This document shows positions 43,742 through 52,846 of a stretch of DNA of 64,000 bases, one piece after another. Both the position numbers and the translations under genes were made by a program. Position 1 is the first letter of the stretch; each line of letters starts with the position of its first letter. The DNA comes from Xylanibacter ruminicola. Its GTDB lineage: Bacteria; Bacteroidota; Bacteroidia; Bacteroidales; Bacteroidaceae. Where the stretch lies: positions 1 to 64,000 of the forward strand of contig NZ_FNRF01000004.1 of the NCBI RefSeq assembly GCF_900107775.1. The letters run 5' to 3'. Under the pieces are notes generated by a model that saw only the letters and a program-made list of their open reading frames with translations, searched no databases and had not been told where the DNA came from.

Positions 43742-45733
43742 TTATTGTGTTAATGATTCTAATTCTTCGCTTGCTTTCTCCCAGCGCTCCACCTCTTCAT
43801 CCAAGTCACGCTTAATGTCGGTGTACTCGGTTACCATCGTCATGTCCGAAGCGTTTTCAGGCTGCATCAACAACTCATCCAATTCCTTCAGACGCTGCTC
43901 CAGCTGCTCAATCTTGGCTTCATGCTGCTTAACAGCCTTTTCCAAACGGTTCTTACGTTTCTGAAGTTCCTTATGCTCAGCATAGCTCAGGGCTTTCTGA
44001 AGTACAGCTTCACCCTCAGGTGTGGCCGATGGTGATGCACTCGATGTTGTAGTTACAGAGGCGGCTTTGGCTGCAGTTTTAGGAGCTGGCATCATCTGCG
44101 GCTGCGCCCCCAACTGATTCAGGTCGTTTATTTTTTTTGCTCTCAAGAAATCATAGATACCACCCAAATGTTCGCGTACTTTACCACCCCCGAACTCATA
44201 CACCTTGGTTACCAGTCCATCCAGGAACTCACGGTCATGACTCACAATGATAGCAGTACCGTCGAAGGCCTTGATAGCCTCTTTCAGCACATCCTTCGAG
44301 GGCATATCCAAGTGGTTGGTAGGCTCATCGAGAATCAGCAAGTTTACAGGCTCCAGCAGCAAGCGGATCATTGCCAGTCGGCTACGCTCACCACCACTCA
44401 GCACCTTCACTTTCTTATCACTCTCCTCGCCGCCAAACATAAAGGCACCTAAGATATCGTTAATCTTCAAACGCACCTCACCCTTGGCCACATAGTCAAT
44501 GGTCTGGAACACGGTCAGGTTCTCGTCAAGCAATTGCGCCTGATTCTGGGCAAAATATCCTATTTGGATATTATGACCTACCTTCAGATTACCCGTATAA
44601 GGGATTTCACCCATAATACATTTCACAAGTGTTGATTTACCCTCACCATTCTTACCCACAAAGGCTACTTTCTCACCGCGCTTGATTGTAAGCGACACAT
44701 GATCGAACACTGTATGAGCACCATAATCCTTGCGAACCTCGTCGCAAATCACGGGATAATCGCCACTGCGCAAACAGGGAGGAAACTTCAAGTGCATGGC
44801 CGAATTATCAACCTCATCAATCTCGATGGGCACAATCTTCTCCAGTTGTTTCACCTTCTGCTGCACCTGCACAGCCTTAGTTGCCTGATAACGAAAACGT
44901 TCTATAAACGCCTTCATCTCAGCCACTTCCTTCTGCTGATTCTCGTAAGCCCTTAACTGCTGTTCGCGACGTTCCTTGCGCAACACCACGTACTCATCAT
45001 ACTTCACCTTATAATCAATTACCTTACCACACGATATCTCGAGTGTACGGGTCGACACATTATTAATAAAGGCGCGGTCGTGACTTACTAGCACAACAGC
45101 ACTTGAACTCTGCGCCAAGAACTGCTCCAGCCACTGGATTGATTCAATATCCAGATGGTTGGTAGGCTCGTCGAGGAGCAACACATCGGGTTTCTGCAAG
45201 AGGATCTTAGCCAACTCAATACGCATACGCCAACCACCCGAGAACTCTGATGTGGGGCGTTCAAAATCACTACGCTCAAAGCCCAGACCAGTAAGTGTAC
45301 GCTCAATCTCGGCTTCATAGTTCTCGGCACCCATCATCATATAGCGCTCATGCTCGGTAGTATATTTTTCAATCAGCTGCATGTAGCTCTCGCTCTCGTA
45401 ATCGGTACGTTCGGCAAGCTCCTGATTCATCTTATCCAGGCGCTCCTTCATACGCGTGTTATCGGCAAAAGCTTTCTGCGCTTCTTCACGAACTGTGGTA
45501 TCGTCCTGCAGAATCATAACCTGTGGCAAGTAGCCCACCTTTGTATCGTTAGGTACACTAACAGTGCCCGCGGTAGGTTTCTGCTGTCCACACAATATCT
45601 TGAGCATGGTAGATTTACCAGCTCCATTCTTGCCCACAAGGGCTATGCGATCCTTGTCGTTAATAACGAAACTAGCGCCATCAAACAAGGGTTTTATGCC
45701 AAATTCAACTTTCAGTCCTTCTACTGATATCAT
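43742..45733 (-). CDS. ABC-F family ATPase
   Basis: 663 aa. Two ATP-binding cassettes without membrane domains. The first has Walker A GKNGAGKST and signature SGGWRMRIELAK, the second GKNGEGKST and LSGGERSRLAMI; Walker B is LLLDEPTNHLD and LILDEPTNHLD. A C-terminal coiled coil (about 585-660) resembles that of Uup/YdiF types. ABC-F proteins act on ribosomes rather than as transporters. The 45730-45733 ATGA overlap couples it to the LolA-like gene. Whether it is a housekeeping or resistance factor cannot be told. Confidence 0.92.
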   Translation of the reverse strand: MISVEGLKVEFGIKPLFDGASFVINDKDRIALVGKNGAGKSTMLKILCGQQKPTAGTVSVPNDTKVGYLPQVMILQDDTTVREEAQKAFADNTRMKERLDKMNQELAERTDYESESYMQLIEKYTTEHERYMMMGAENYEAEIERTLTGLGFERSDFERPTSEFSGGWRMRIELAKILLQKPDVLLLDEPTNHLDIESIQWLEQFLAQSSSAVVLVSHDRAFINNVSTRTLEISCGKVIDYKVKYDEYVVLRKERREQQLRAYENQQKEVAEMKAFIERFRYQATKAVQVQQKVKQLEKIVPIEIDEVDNSAMHLKFPPCLRSGDYPVICDEVRKDYGAHTVFDHVSLTIKRGEKVAFVGKNGEGKSTLVKCIMGEIPYTGNLKVGHNIQIGYFAQNQAQLLDENLTVFQTIDYVAKGEVRLKINDILGAFMFGGEESDKKVKVLSGGERSRLAMIRLLLEPVNLLILDEPTNHLDMPSKDVLKEAIKAFDGTAIIVSHDREFLDGLVTKVYEFGGGKVREHLGGIYDFLRAKKINDLNQLGAQPQMMPAPKTAAKAASVTTTSSASPSATPEGEAVLQKALSYAEHKELQKRKNRLEKAVKQHEAKIEQLEQRLKELDELLMQPENASDMTMVTEYTDIKRDLDEEVERWEKASEELESLTQ

Positions 45734-46359
45734 CGCTTGTCAACAAATTTACAATCCATAAACTGCTCTTTGGGGAAACGTAGCATCTCGTCGGTAATGC
45801 CTCCACTCTGAAAGTCGCTAATCTTAATGGTAGTCCATATAAAAGCGATTTTAATGCGTACGCTTATCGGGTGATAGGTTTTACGCTCCAGCAAGGCGTG
45901 TATCTCCTTCATACCTTTACGTCCCTTTATGAGCTTTAGTGTAACCAGCAGTCCATTGTCGGCCTCAGCTATACTGTAGTTATAGTTTTCGGGCTCAAAC
46001 TTAAACTTCTGCGAGTACTTATCACTCTTGTTGTTCTTGGCTGTGTGTAGCTCCACCTCGCGTTTCTTTTTCTTAAAGGTGTACACGTACTTGCCATCAT
46101 TCCACGAGGTCATCCTCGCTTCATCGAACTTACTCTTCTTGCCTTTGTACCAAATGGTACCTCGCGTCTTATATATGCCAGTAATGTTCACGTCGTAGTG
46201 TAACGTAGCACCCTGTTCGCCAAACACCTGCTGGTAGGCATTGTTAAAAATGCGGCGTGCCTGTCGGCTGTTGGCGTTATCTTGTGCTTGCACGCTGCAA
46301 ACGGTACCAATCAGCATGATTACCGCTAAAATTATCCCTTTTCTCATTAATCTTTTCAT
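45730..46359 (-). CDS. LolA-like periplasmic protein
   Basis: 209 aa. Signal peptide ending CSVQA, then a beta-rich domain with GTIWYKGKKSKFDEARMTSWNDG and YVYTFKKKKREVEL, typical of the LolA-like lipoprotein-carrier fold of Bacteroidetes. It could carry lipoproteins, but the match is by pattern only. ATG 46359 is used; ATG 46347 also works. It heads the ABC-F and M13 run and is divergent from tex. Confidence 0.75.
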   Translation of the reverse strand: MKRLMRKGIILAVIMLIGTVCSVQAQDNANSRQARRIFNNAYQQVFGEQGATLHYDVNITGIYKTRGTIWYKGKKSKFDEARMTSWNDGKYVYTFKKKKREVELHTAKNNKSDKYSQKFKFEPENYNYSIAEADNGLLVTLKLIKGRKGMKEIHALLERKTYHPISVRIKIAFIWTTIKISDFQSGGITDEMLRFPKEQFMDCKFVDKR

Positions 46360-46369
46360 TTTCGAACTG

Positions 46370-46377
46370 CAAAAATA
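46370..46377 (-). promoter_or_regulatory. Promoter -7 box for LolA-like operon
   Basis: TATTTTTG on the minus strand, ten bases before ATG 46359. Confidence 0.45.
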
Positions 46378-46399
46378 CACATTTCTCACGATTTATCAC

Positions 46400-46407
46400 T
46401 ATATTTG
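46400..46407 (+). promoter_or_regulatory. Promoter -7 box for tex
   Basis: TATATTTG, 32 bases before ATG 46440. Confidence 0.5.
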
Positions 46408-46439
46408 CACACAAATTAACGTAATTACTACTTATATTT

Positions 46440-48635
46440 ATGCAAAAGAACGTTTTTTCCTGTCAAATTGCCACACAATTAGGCATCAGTCAGAAGTTCG
46501 TTGAAGCCACGTTAGCTTTGCTCGACGAGGGTTGCACCATACCCTTTATTGCCCGATACCGCAAGGAGCGTACAGGCGGATTGGACGAGGTACAGATAGC
46601 CGCTATCAACGACCGCTACGAAAAATTGCTTGATATACAAAAACGCAAGGAAACGGTTATCAAAACCATCAGCGACCTTGATAAGATGACACCCGAACTC
46701 CAAGAACGCATTAACCAATGCTGGGACGCTACCGAACTCGAGGACATCTACCTACCCTACAAACCAAAACGTCGCACCCGCGCACAAGTTGCCCGCGAAC
46801 AAGGACTGGAACCTCTGGCTCTGCTGCTGATGAAGCAACGCGAGCGCGATCCAGAAGCAGCTGCCGCTAAGTTTGCAAAAGGCGATGTGGATAGTGTAGA
46901 AAGTGCCATCAAAGGGGCTCAGGACATCATTGCCGAAATTGTAAGCGAAAACGAGAAATCACGCCAACAGCTGCGTAACGCCTTTAGCCGACAGGCTGTT
47001 ATCACCTCAAAAGTAGTAAAAGCCAAGGCCGATACTGACGAAGCAGCCAAATATAGCGACTATTTTGACTGGAGCGAACCACTAAAACGTTGTTCGTCCC
47101 ACCGTCTGCTCGCCATGCGCCGAGGCGAATCAGAGGGAATCTTACGTATCAGCATTTCACCCAACGATGATGAAGCCCTGGAGCGACTGAAGTACCATTA
47201 CGTGTATGGCAACACCCCATGTGGCCGCTTGGTAGCCGAGGCTATCGATGATGGTTACAAACGACTGCTCAAACCTGCCATCGAGACTGAATTTGCCGCA
47301 CAAAGCAAGGATAAGGCCGACGAAGAAGCCATCCGCGTATTTGCCGAAAACCTACGTCAATTACTGTTAGGTGCTCCATTGGGGCAGAAACGCGTATTGG
47401 GTATCGACCCTGGTTTTCGTACTGGTTGTAAGGTAGTATGCCTAGATGCCCAAGGCAACCTGCTGCACCACGATGTAATAATGCCCCACCCACCTGTAAA
47501 CAAGCGAACTGAGGCCGCCATCACCCTACAGCGCCTGATTCAGAAATTTCAAATAGAGGCCATCTCTATCGGTAATGGTACCGCTAGTCGCGAAACAGAT
47601 AGTTTTGTAAAAGATGTTCTCGCTGGCAAATACAATGTTGTAGCAGATTCAAAATCCGCCACAGCAAAATCTGAAAACTTAAAAACTCCCACCCCACAGG
47701 TCTTTGTTGTTTCCGAAGCTGGTGCCTCTGTTTATTCTGCCTCGAAAGTGGCTCGTGACGAATTCCCCGATGAGGATGTAACCGTACGTGGTGCCGTTTC
47801 AATTGGTCGACGCCTGATGGATCCTTTGGCCGAACTGGTAAAAATCGACCCCAAAAGCATTGGTGTGGGCCAGTATCAGCACGATGTAGACCAAACCAAA
47901 CTGAAGCATTCACTCGACCAAATCGTGGAAAGTTGTGTAAACCTGGTAGGTGTAGATTTGAACACCGCCTCGCAACACCTGCTGATGTACGTAAGCGGCC
48001 TGGGTGCCACACTGGCCAAAAACATCATAGACTACCGCCGCGAACATGGCGCCTTTACCTCGCGCGCCCAACTTCTTAAGGTCCCTCGATTGGGCCCATC
48101 GGCATATCAGCAATGTGCAGGATTCCTACGCATTCACAATGCTAAGAACCCGCTTGATGGCACTGCTGTACACCCTGAGAGTTATCCTATTGTACAGCAG
48201 ATGGCCAAAGATCAGGGCTGCACCGTAACCGACCTTATTCATAACAAAGAAAAGCGTGAAGCCCTGGAGTTGCCCCGCTATGTAACTGCCGACGTGGGTA
48301 TGCCTACCCTTACTGATATTATGGCCGAACTAGAAAAGCCTGGTCGAGACCCACGTCAACAATTGGAAGCCTTCGAATTTGATAAGAACGTAAGTACCAT
48401 CGACGATTTGGTTGAGGGCATGGTGCTACCCGGCATCGTTACCAACATCACCAACTTTGGAGCCTTTGTGGATATTGGTGTGCATCATGATGGTTTGGTA
48501 CACATCTCACAAATGGCCAATCGCCGTATTGCTCACCCACTCGACGTGGTCAAGCTTCACCAACACGTACAGGTACAAGTAACCGAGGTTGACCATCGCC
48601 GTCAGCGCATCTCGCTATCTATGAAGAATCTATAA
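46440..48635 (+). CDS. tex: Tex-family RNA-binding transcription accessory protein
   Basis: 731 aa. Helical N-terminal region (IPFIARYRKERTGGLDE), a YqgF-like RNase H fold (VLGIDPGFRTGCKV), helix-hairpin-helix repeats (VGVDLNTAS, LLKVPRLGPSAYQQ) and a C-terminal S1 domain (GIVTNITNFGAFVDIGVHHD). Tex binds nucleic acids and the transcription machinery. Length is near the family norm of about 770. Followed by an inverted repeat and the partner-switching genes. Confidence 0.95.
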   Translation: MQKNVFSCQIATQLGISQKFVEATLALLDEGCTIPFIARYRKERTGGLDEVQIAAINDRYEKLLDIQKRKETVIKTISDLDKMTPELQERINQCWDATELEDIYLPYKPKRRTRAQVAREQGLEPLALLLMKQRERDPEAAAAKFAKGDVDSVESAIKGAQDIIAEIVSENEKSRQQLRNAFSRQAVITSKVVKAKADTDEAAKYSDYFDWSEPLKRCSSHRLLAMRRGESEGILRISISPNDDEALERLKYHYVYGNTPCGRLVAEAIDDGYKRLLKPAIETEFAAQSKDKADEEAIRVFAENLRQLLLGAPLGQKRVLGIDPGFRTGCKVVCLDAQGNLLHHDVIMPHPPVNKRTEAAITLQRLIQKFQIEAISIGNGTASRETDSFVKDVLAGKYNVVADSKSATAKSENLKTPTPQVFVVSEAGASVYSASKVARDEFPDEDVTVRGAVSIGRRLMDPLAELVKIDPKSIGVGQYQHDVDQTKLKHSLDQIVESCVNLVGVDLNTASQHLLMYVSGLGATLAKNIIDYRREHGAFTSRAQLLKVPRLGPSAYQQCAGFLRIHNAKNPLDGTAVHPESYPIVQQMAKDQGCTVTDLIHNKEKREALELPRYVTADVGMPTLTDIMAELEKPGRDPRQQLEAFEFDKNVSTIDDLVEGMVLPGIVTNITNFGAFVDIGVHHDGLVHISQMANRRIAHPLDVVKLHQHVQVQVTEVDHRRQRISLSMKNL

Positions 48636-48650
48636 TAACAAAAATACATG

Positions 48651-48707
48651 TTTTCGGCAGTATAATCAAGAAAAAAAACAAAAAAAGTTTGGTTATATTG
48701 CCGAAAA
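48651..48707. promoter_or_regulatory. Inverted repeat overlapping promoter
   Basis: Arms 48651-48669 and 48689-48707 match at 17 of 19 positions around a 19-base A-rich centre. Both mismatches become G-U pairs in plus-strand RNA. The right arm contains the -33 TTG of the phosphatase promoter. It could be an operator, or a 3' structure of tex mRNA (there is no T tract). Confidence 0.6.
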
Positions 48708-48719
48708 ACAGTACCTTTG
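48689..48719 (+). promoter_or_regulatory. Promoter of partner-switching operon
   Basis: TTG (48689-48691), 20-base spacer, TACCTTTG (48712-48719), 55 bases before ATG 48775. Confidence 0.7.
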
Positions 48720-48774
48720 TTGCCAACATTGATCCTAAAACAAAATTTGGACTAAAAGAGGAAGAGCAATAATA

Positions 48775-50991
48775 ATGAATAAAGCATCAGCATACAAACT
48801 AAGCTTAATCATTATGGCGGTACTTCTTATCATGTGGGCCACCATTATGAGCTTTGTGTTTGTCATTACACGCAACTCTACCGCACGCGAGGTTGAATCG
48901 CGTTACGAGGGTATTATGCTGCACGCCAACGAGAAAATTCGTGGTGTGCTGTCCGATGTGTATGTGGCAGCCATCAATAACACCAGTGTAATTGAGAACG
49001 ACCTCGACAACCCCGACAAGTTGCAGGCACATTTGGAACAAATGGTAAAGCTAAACAACTACATGTCGAGCTGCCGTCTGATATTCGAGCCCGACTTTTA
49101 TCCACAGCGTGGACACTACTTCGAGATATACGCCTGGCGCGATTCAGATGGCGTTATCAAGGGTAAGCAGATGAACGAGGACCATCCCGATTTCCTGACT
49201 CACCCCTGGTACCAAACGGCTTATGAACGCGAGGAAGGCGATTGGACACCGCCTTATTTCGATCAGGCAGCATCACAACAGCTTACCACCACTTATATGA
49301 CGCACATTCACGATAAGAATGGTAATAAGGTGGCCATGCTGGGGGCCGATGTATCGCTGGAGTGGCTCCGACTGCGCCACAAACGCGTAGATGCCCAAAA
49401 CCACGAGCGTTTTGAAAAAGGATTTAAGGAAAAGTCGTATAGTTTTGTACTCGATAACGATGGCACCTATCTCATTCATCCCAACGAGGATCTTATTCTG
49501 AAAACTACTTTCCAGGAGGTTGCATCTCAAACAGCCGACACCGCAGATGACGAAGTGGGCAACCGCATGAGAAACCATGAGAGCGGTAGTTGCAAGATTA
49601 CCAAAGATGGTGTGAGTTCAGTATTGTTCTACTCGTTTGTAAAATATGCCGAGTGGACAGTGGTGATTGTAGTACCCGAGGCCATCATTAATCATCAGGG
49701 AAATGTGCTTGGCGCCATCATTCTGGCTGTTATGTTCTTTGGCCTGATAGTTATTTTCTTCCTGAGTCGCGCCCTGATACGCAACATCGACCAGCTAAGA
49801 AAAACCACTGCTCAAAAAGCAGGTATAGAACAAGAACTGAAGATTGCCAGCCACATTCAGCAGTCGATGCTACCCAAAAAATACCCTCCCTACCCCGAAC
49901 GTCCCGATGTTGACATCTACGGCGAGATAGTAACGGCTAAGGAGGTTGGCGGCGACCTATACGACTACCTGATGCACGACGACAAGCTTTTCTTCTGCAT
50001 TGGCGACGTGAGCGGCAAGGGCGTACCAGCAGCATTGATGATGGCCGAAACCATATCACTGTTCCGTTGCGAGGCCATGCTGGATACAGATCCCAGTAAC
50101 ATTATCAGTCGCATGAACAAGACTTTATGCGACACCAACGACTCATACATGTTCGTAACCCTCTTCTTAGGTGTACTCGACTTAAAGACAGGCCAACTGA
50201 ACTACAGCAATGCAGGTCATGAGCCCCCTATGCTGGTAGGCACTCTGGCACGCTTTATATATGTAGATAATAACATCCCATTGGGTTTGCGTCCTGAATG
50301 GGAGTATACCAATCAGACCATACTTATGGATCGCAACGAGATACTGTTCTTGTATACCGACGGTTATACCGAGGCCGAGACAGCCAACCACGAGCAGTTT
50401 GGTCGCGATCGTATCAGCAACAGAGCCAACCGACTGGCCGATCTGCATTTGGATGCGCGTCAATATGCACATCAGCACTTTGAAACAGCTCAGAGCTTTG
50501 TAGGCGACACGCCACAAAACGACGACATCTCGCTGATGGCTATCAGATACCTCCCCCAACCTGCCTACGGCAGTCTTTATCACCGCTGCCTCACATTAGG
50601 CAACGATGTAGAAGAAGTAGTTGAACTAACGGCATTCGTGAATAGCATCTGCCAAGACCTTGAGATGAACGAGACGGCAACAACCTACACTACCCTGGCT
50701 GTTGAAGAGGCTGTGGTGAACGTGATGAAATACGCCTATCCCGACCGCGAACCAAGTCATATCATACTGGAGGCCGAAGCTAACGACTTGATGCTGACAT
50801 TTATACTCCACGACAAAGGTATGCCCTTTGATGCCACCAAGGCAGCCGAAGTGGATGTTGAACAGCAGGCTGAGCAACGCATTGAGGGCGGATTGGGTAT
50901 CCACCTGATGCGCCATTATATGGACCACATCAGCTACGAACGCAAGAATGATGAGAACATACTCACCATGCAGAAAATAATCGAGAAATAA
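48775..50991 (+). CDS. Sensor SpoIIE phosphatase fused to anti-sigma-type kinase
   Basis: 738 aa. A membrane segment (8-30), a periplasmic Cache-type sensor (about 31-300; SFVLDNDGTYLIHPNED), a second segment (about 308-332) with a short HAMP-like stretch, a SpoIIE/RsbU PP2C domain (about 355-590; EVGGDLYDY, GDVSGKGVPAAL, YTDGYTEA, DDISLMAIRY), then a C-terminal RsbW-like ATPase (about 600-738; EEAVVNVMKYAYPD, DKGMPFD, GGLGIHLM). Phosphatase and kinase would act on the STAS protein encoded 21 bases downstream. No dedicated sigma factor is adjacent. Confidence 0.93.
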   Translation: MNKASAYKLSLIIMAVLLIMWATIMSFVFVITRNSTAREVESRYEGIMLHANEKIRGVLSDVYVAAINNTSVIENDLDNPDKLQAHLEQMVKLNNYMSSCRLIFEPDFYPQRGHYFEIYAWRDSDGVIKGKQMNEDHPDFLTHPWYQTAYEREEGDWTPPYFDQAASQQLTTTYMTHIHDKNGNKVAMLGADVSLEWLRLRHKRVDAQNHERFEKGFKEKSYSFVLDNDGTYLIHPNEDLILKTTFQEVASQTADTADDEVGNRMRNHESGSCKITKDGVSSVLFYSFVKYAEWTVVIVVPEAIINHQGNVLGAIILAVMFFGLIVIFFLSRALIRNIDQLRKTTAQKAGIEQELKIASHIQQSMLPKKYPPYPERPDVDIYGEIVTAKEVGGDLYDYLMHDDKLFFCIGDVSGKGVPAALMMAETISLFRCEAMLDTDPSNIISRMNKTLCDTNDSYMFVTLFLGVLDLKTGQLNYSNAGHEPPMLVGTLARFIYVDNNIPLGLRPEWEYTNQTILMDRNEILFLYTDGYTEAETANHEQFGRDRISNRANRLADLHLDARQYAHQHFETAQSFVGDTPQNDDISLMAIRYLPQPAYGSLYHRCLTLGNDVEEVVELTAFVNSICQDLEMNETATTYTTLAVEEAVVNVMKYAYPDREPSHIILEAEANDLMLTFILHDKGMPFDATKAAEVDVEQQAEQRIEGGLGIHLMRHYMDHISYERKNDENILTMQKIIEK

Positions 50992-51012
50992 AAATAAAGA
51001 GAAGAGATAAAG

Positions 51013-51321
51013 ATGGAAATTAAAATCGAGAAAACAGGCGAGCGCCAGGTAACACTGATACTGATAGGACGCTTGGACACATCGGTATCAACTGCCGCCG
51101 AAAGAGAAGTTAGGCCGCTGTACGATTACTTTGAGCAAGAAATAGTAATTGACTGCACCCAGCTCGAATACATATCGTCGAGCGGTCTGCGAATACTGAT
51201 GCACATCGCACAGCAGGGCTGGATCAACCACTGCGAAATATTCATCCATGGCCTACAACCTAATGTGTACGACGTGTTCAAAACCACAGGCTTTGTACAT
51301 CTGTTTAAGTTTAAGGATTAA
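51013..51321 (+). CDS. STAS-domain anti-sigma antagonist
   Basis: 102 aa, a single STAS domain of the SpoIIAA/RsbV type. The phospho-acceptor loop is DCTQLEYISSSGLRILMHIA, with Ser in the SSSG motif. It is likely phosphorylated by the C-terminal kinase domain, and dephosphorylated by the SpoIIE domain, of its upstream neighbour. The final target of the switch is not in the window. Confidence 0.92.
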   Translation: MEIKIEKTGERQVTLILIGRLDTSVSTAAEREVRPLYDYFEQEIVIDCTQLEYISSSGLRILMHIAQQGWINHCEIFIHGLQPNVYDVFKTTGFVHLFKFKD

Positions 51322-51330
51322 CAAAAGTAA

Positions 51331-51357
51331 AACCCCCGCCGATTGGCAGGGGTTTTA
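51331..51357. terminator. Bidirectional terminator STAS / rplT
   Basis: Arms 51332-51340 and 51345-51353 with a GATT loop. The one mismatch is C-A on the plus strand but G-U on the minus, so it serves rplT somewhat better. T tracts flank both sides. Confidence 0.8.
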
Positions 51358-51383
51358 TTTTAAGACTTGGTAAGTCGTTTAAT

Positions 51384-51728
51384 TTACTTTACCTTCTCTA
51401 CGATGGCCTTGAAAGCCTCGGGATTGTTCATAGCGAGGTCAGCGAGAACCTTACGGTTAATCTCGATACCTGCCTTAGCGAGGTTACCCATCAGAACTGA
51501 GTAGCTCATACCCTCCTGGCGAGCGGCAGCGTTGATACGCTGGATCCACAGGCTGCGGAAATTGCGCTTCTTGTTGCGACGATCACGATAGGCGTAGGTC
51601 AAACCCTTCTCCCATGTGTTCTTTGCTACTGTCCAAACATTCTTGCGGGCACCGAAGTAACCGCGGGTAAGCTTCAAAATTCTCTTACGCTTTGCTCTTG
51701 ATGCAACGTGATTTACTGATCTTGGCAT
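51384..51728 (-). CDS. rplT: 50S ribosomal protein L20
   Basis: 114 aa. Typical sequence [20 protein letters not shown] and [17 protein letters not shown]20 binds 23S rRNA early in assembly and in several bacteria represses its own operon. Third gene of infC-rpmI-rplT, 34 bases after rpmI. Confidence 0.98.
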   Translation of the reverse strand: MPRSVNHVASRAKRKRILKLTRGYFGARKNVWTVAKNTWEKGLTYAYRDRRNKKRNFRSLWIQRINAAARQEGMSYSVLMGNLAKAGIEINRKVLADLAMNNPEAFKAIVEKVK

Positions 51729-51762
51729 AATTCTTACTTCTTTTAAATGTTAGACAATAGGT

Positions 51763-51960
51763 TTAACGGAGACACAACAGATCACGAACCTGCTTCATGT
51801 TGCTAGGATCAACGATAGTTGTACCTACCAAGTTGCGCTTCTGCTTCTTGGTCTTCTTTGTCAGAATGTGACTGTGGAAGGCATGACGTCTCTTTACCTT
51901 ACCTGTTCCAGTGAAAGAGAATCTCTTCTTTGCACCAGAGTTTGTCTTTACTTTTGGCAT
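51763..51960 (-). CDS. rpmI: 50S ribosomal protein L35
   Basis: 65 aa. MPKVKTNSGAKKRFSFTGTG start and the basic core KRRHAFHSHILTKKTKKQKR. The 79-base gap to infC holds a GC-rich patch (51991-52022) that might be a regulatory structure. Confidence 0.98.
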   Translation of the reverse strand: MPKVKTNSGAKKRFSFTGTGKVKRRHAFHSHILTKKTKKQKRNLVGTTIVDPSNMKQVRDLLCLR

Positions 51961-51990
51961 TGTTTTAAAAATTTAAATTGTTATTAATAT

Positions 51991-52022
51991 CCAGCGGCCA
52001 CGCATATACCGGGCGCGCCACC
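51991..52022 (-). promoter_or_regulatory. GC-rich leader patch before rpmI
   Basis: A 32-base GC-rich stretch containing GGCGCGCC sits in an otherwise AT-rich gap. In minus RNA a short bulged stem (GGCGCG with CGUGGCC) can form. It may be a ribosomal-protein binding site; weakly supported. Confidence 0.3.
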
Positions 52023-52039
52023 TTCTTTTTCATCTCTAA

Positions 52040-52747
52040 TTAATCCTCGCTCTCAGTCAGCTTCTTCAGCGCATCGGCACTAATCTTGGCATTACCCAGA
52101 AGTCCACCGTTTGCTGGAATCTCAGCTGTTTCTTCAGTTTGAGCCTCTTTCTGCTGCTTTGCTGCCTCTTTAGCTTCGAGCTGAGCAGCCTCACGGTCGC
52201 GAGCCTGCTGACTCTTCTTGGCCGAACCAGCCTTCTTTGGAGCCAGATAGAGGAACATCTTCTTGCCTTCGAGTGATGGCATGCCCTCAACCTTTCCAAC
52301 CTCTTCAAGGTCGTTAGCAAAACGGAGCAGCAACACCTCGCCCTGCTCTTTGAACAGGATAGAGCGGCCACGGAAGAATACGTATGCACGTACCTTGTTG
52401 CCCTCTTCGAGGAACTCACGAGCATGCTTCAGTTTGAACTGATAGTCGTGCTCATCAGTCTGAGGTCCGAATCGAATTTCCTTCACCTCAACCTTTACCT
52501 GCTTGGCCTTCATTTCCTTCTGGCGCTTCTTCTGCTGGTAGAGGAACTTGGAGTAGTCGATGAGACGACACACTGGCGGGTTGGCATTAGGAGAAATCTC
52601 CACGAGGTCTACTCCCATGTCACGGGCCTGGTTGAGTGCATCACGCGTAGACATAACCGACGATCCCTCGTCGCCTACGATGCGGACTTCACGTACTCGG
52701 ATCTGTTCGTTGATACGGTACTGATTCTTCAATTTGTCATTCTTCAT
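52040..52747 (-). CDS. infC: Translation initiation factor IF-3
   Basis: 235 aa, about 50 longer than E. coli IF-3. The N-domain ([19 protein letters not shown]), linker and C-domain ([20 protein letters not shown]) are intact up to LYLAPKK near 175. The extra C-terminal tail is Lys/Gln/Ala-rich then acidic. The start is a plain ATG, so the AUU-based autoregulation of E. coli infC does not apply. It begins 99 bases after thrS with its own promoter. Confidence 0.96.
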   Translation of the reverse strand: MKNDKLKNQYRINEQIRVREVRIVGDEGSSVMSTRDALNQARDMGVDLVEISPNANPPVCRLIDYSKFLYQQKKRQKEMKAKQVKVEVKEIRFGPQTDEHDYQFKLKHAREFLEEGNKVRAYVFFRGRSILFKEQGEVLLLRFANDLEEVGKVEGMPSLEGKKMFLYLAPKKAGSAKKSQQARDREAAQLEAKEAAKQQKEAQTEETAEIPANGGLLGNAKISADALKKLTESED

Positions 52748-52772
52748 TAACTACTTTTTAAGAAATCGGCTG

Positions 52773-52780
52773 CAAAATTA
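52773..52780 (-). promoter_or_regulatory. Promoter -7 box for infC operon
   Basis: TAATTTTG on the minus strand, 25 bases before the infC ATG and just downstream of a 7-bp repeat. Confidence 0.5.
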
Positions 52781-52789
52781 CTAATTTTC

Positions 52790-52817
52790 TTTGAACTTTG
52801 AGCTCTGAACTATTAAT
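52790..52817. repeat. Degenerate 7-bp repeat between thrS and infC
   Basis: Units TTTGAAC, TTTGAGC, TCTGAAC, TATTAAT, seven bases apart, upstream of the infC promoter. Confidence 0.65.
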
Positions 52818-52846
52818 TATCTGAATAAATTTATAAATATTTAACT

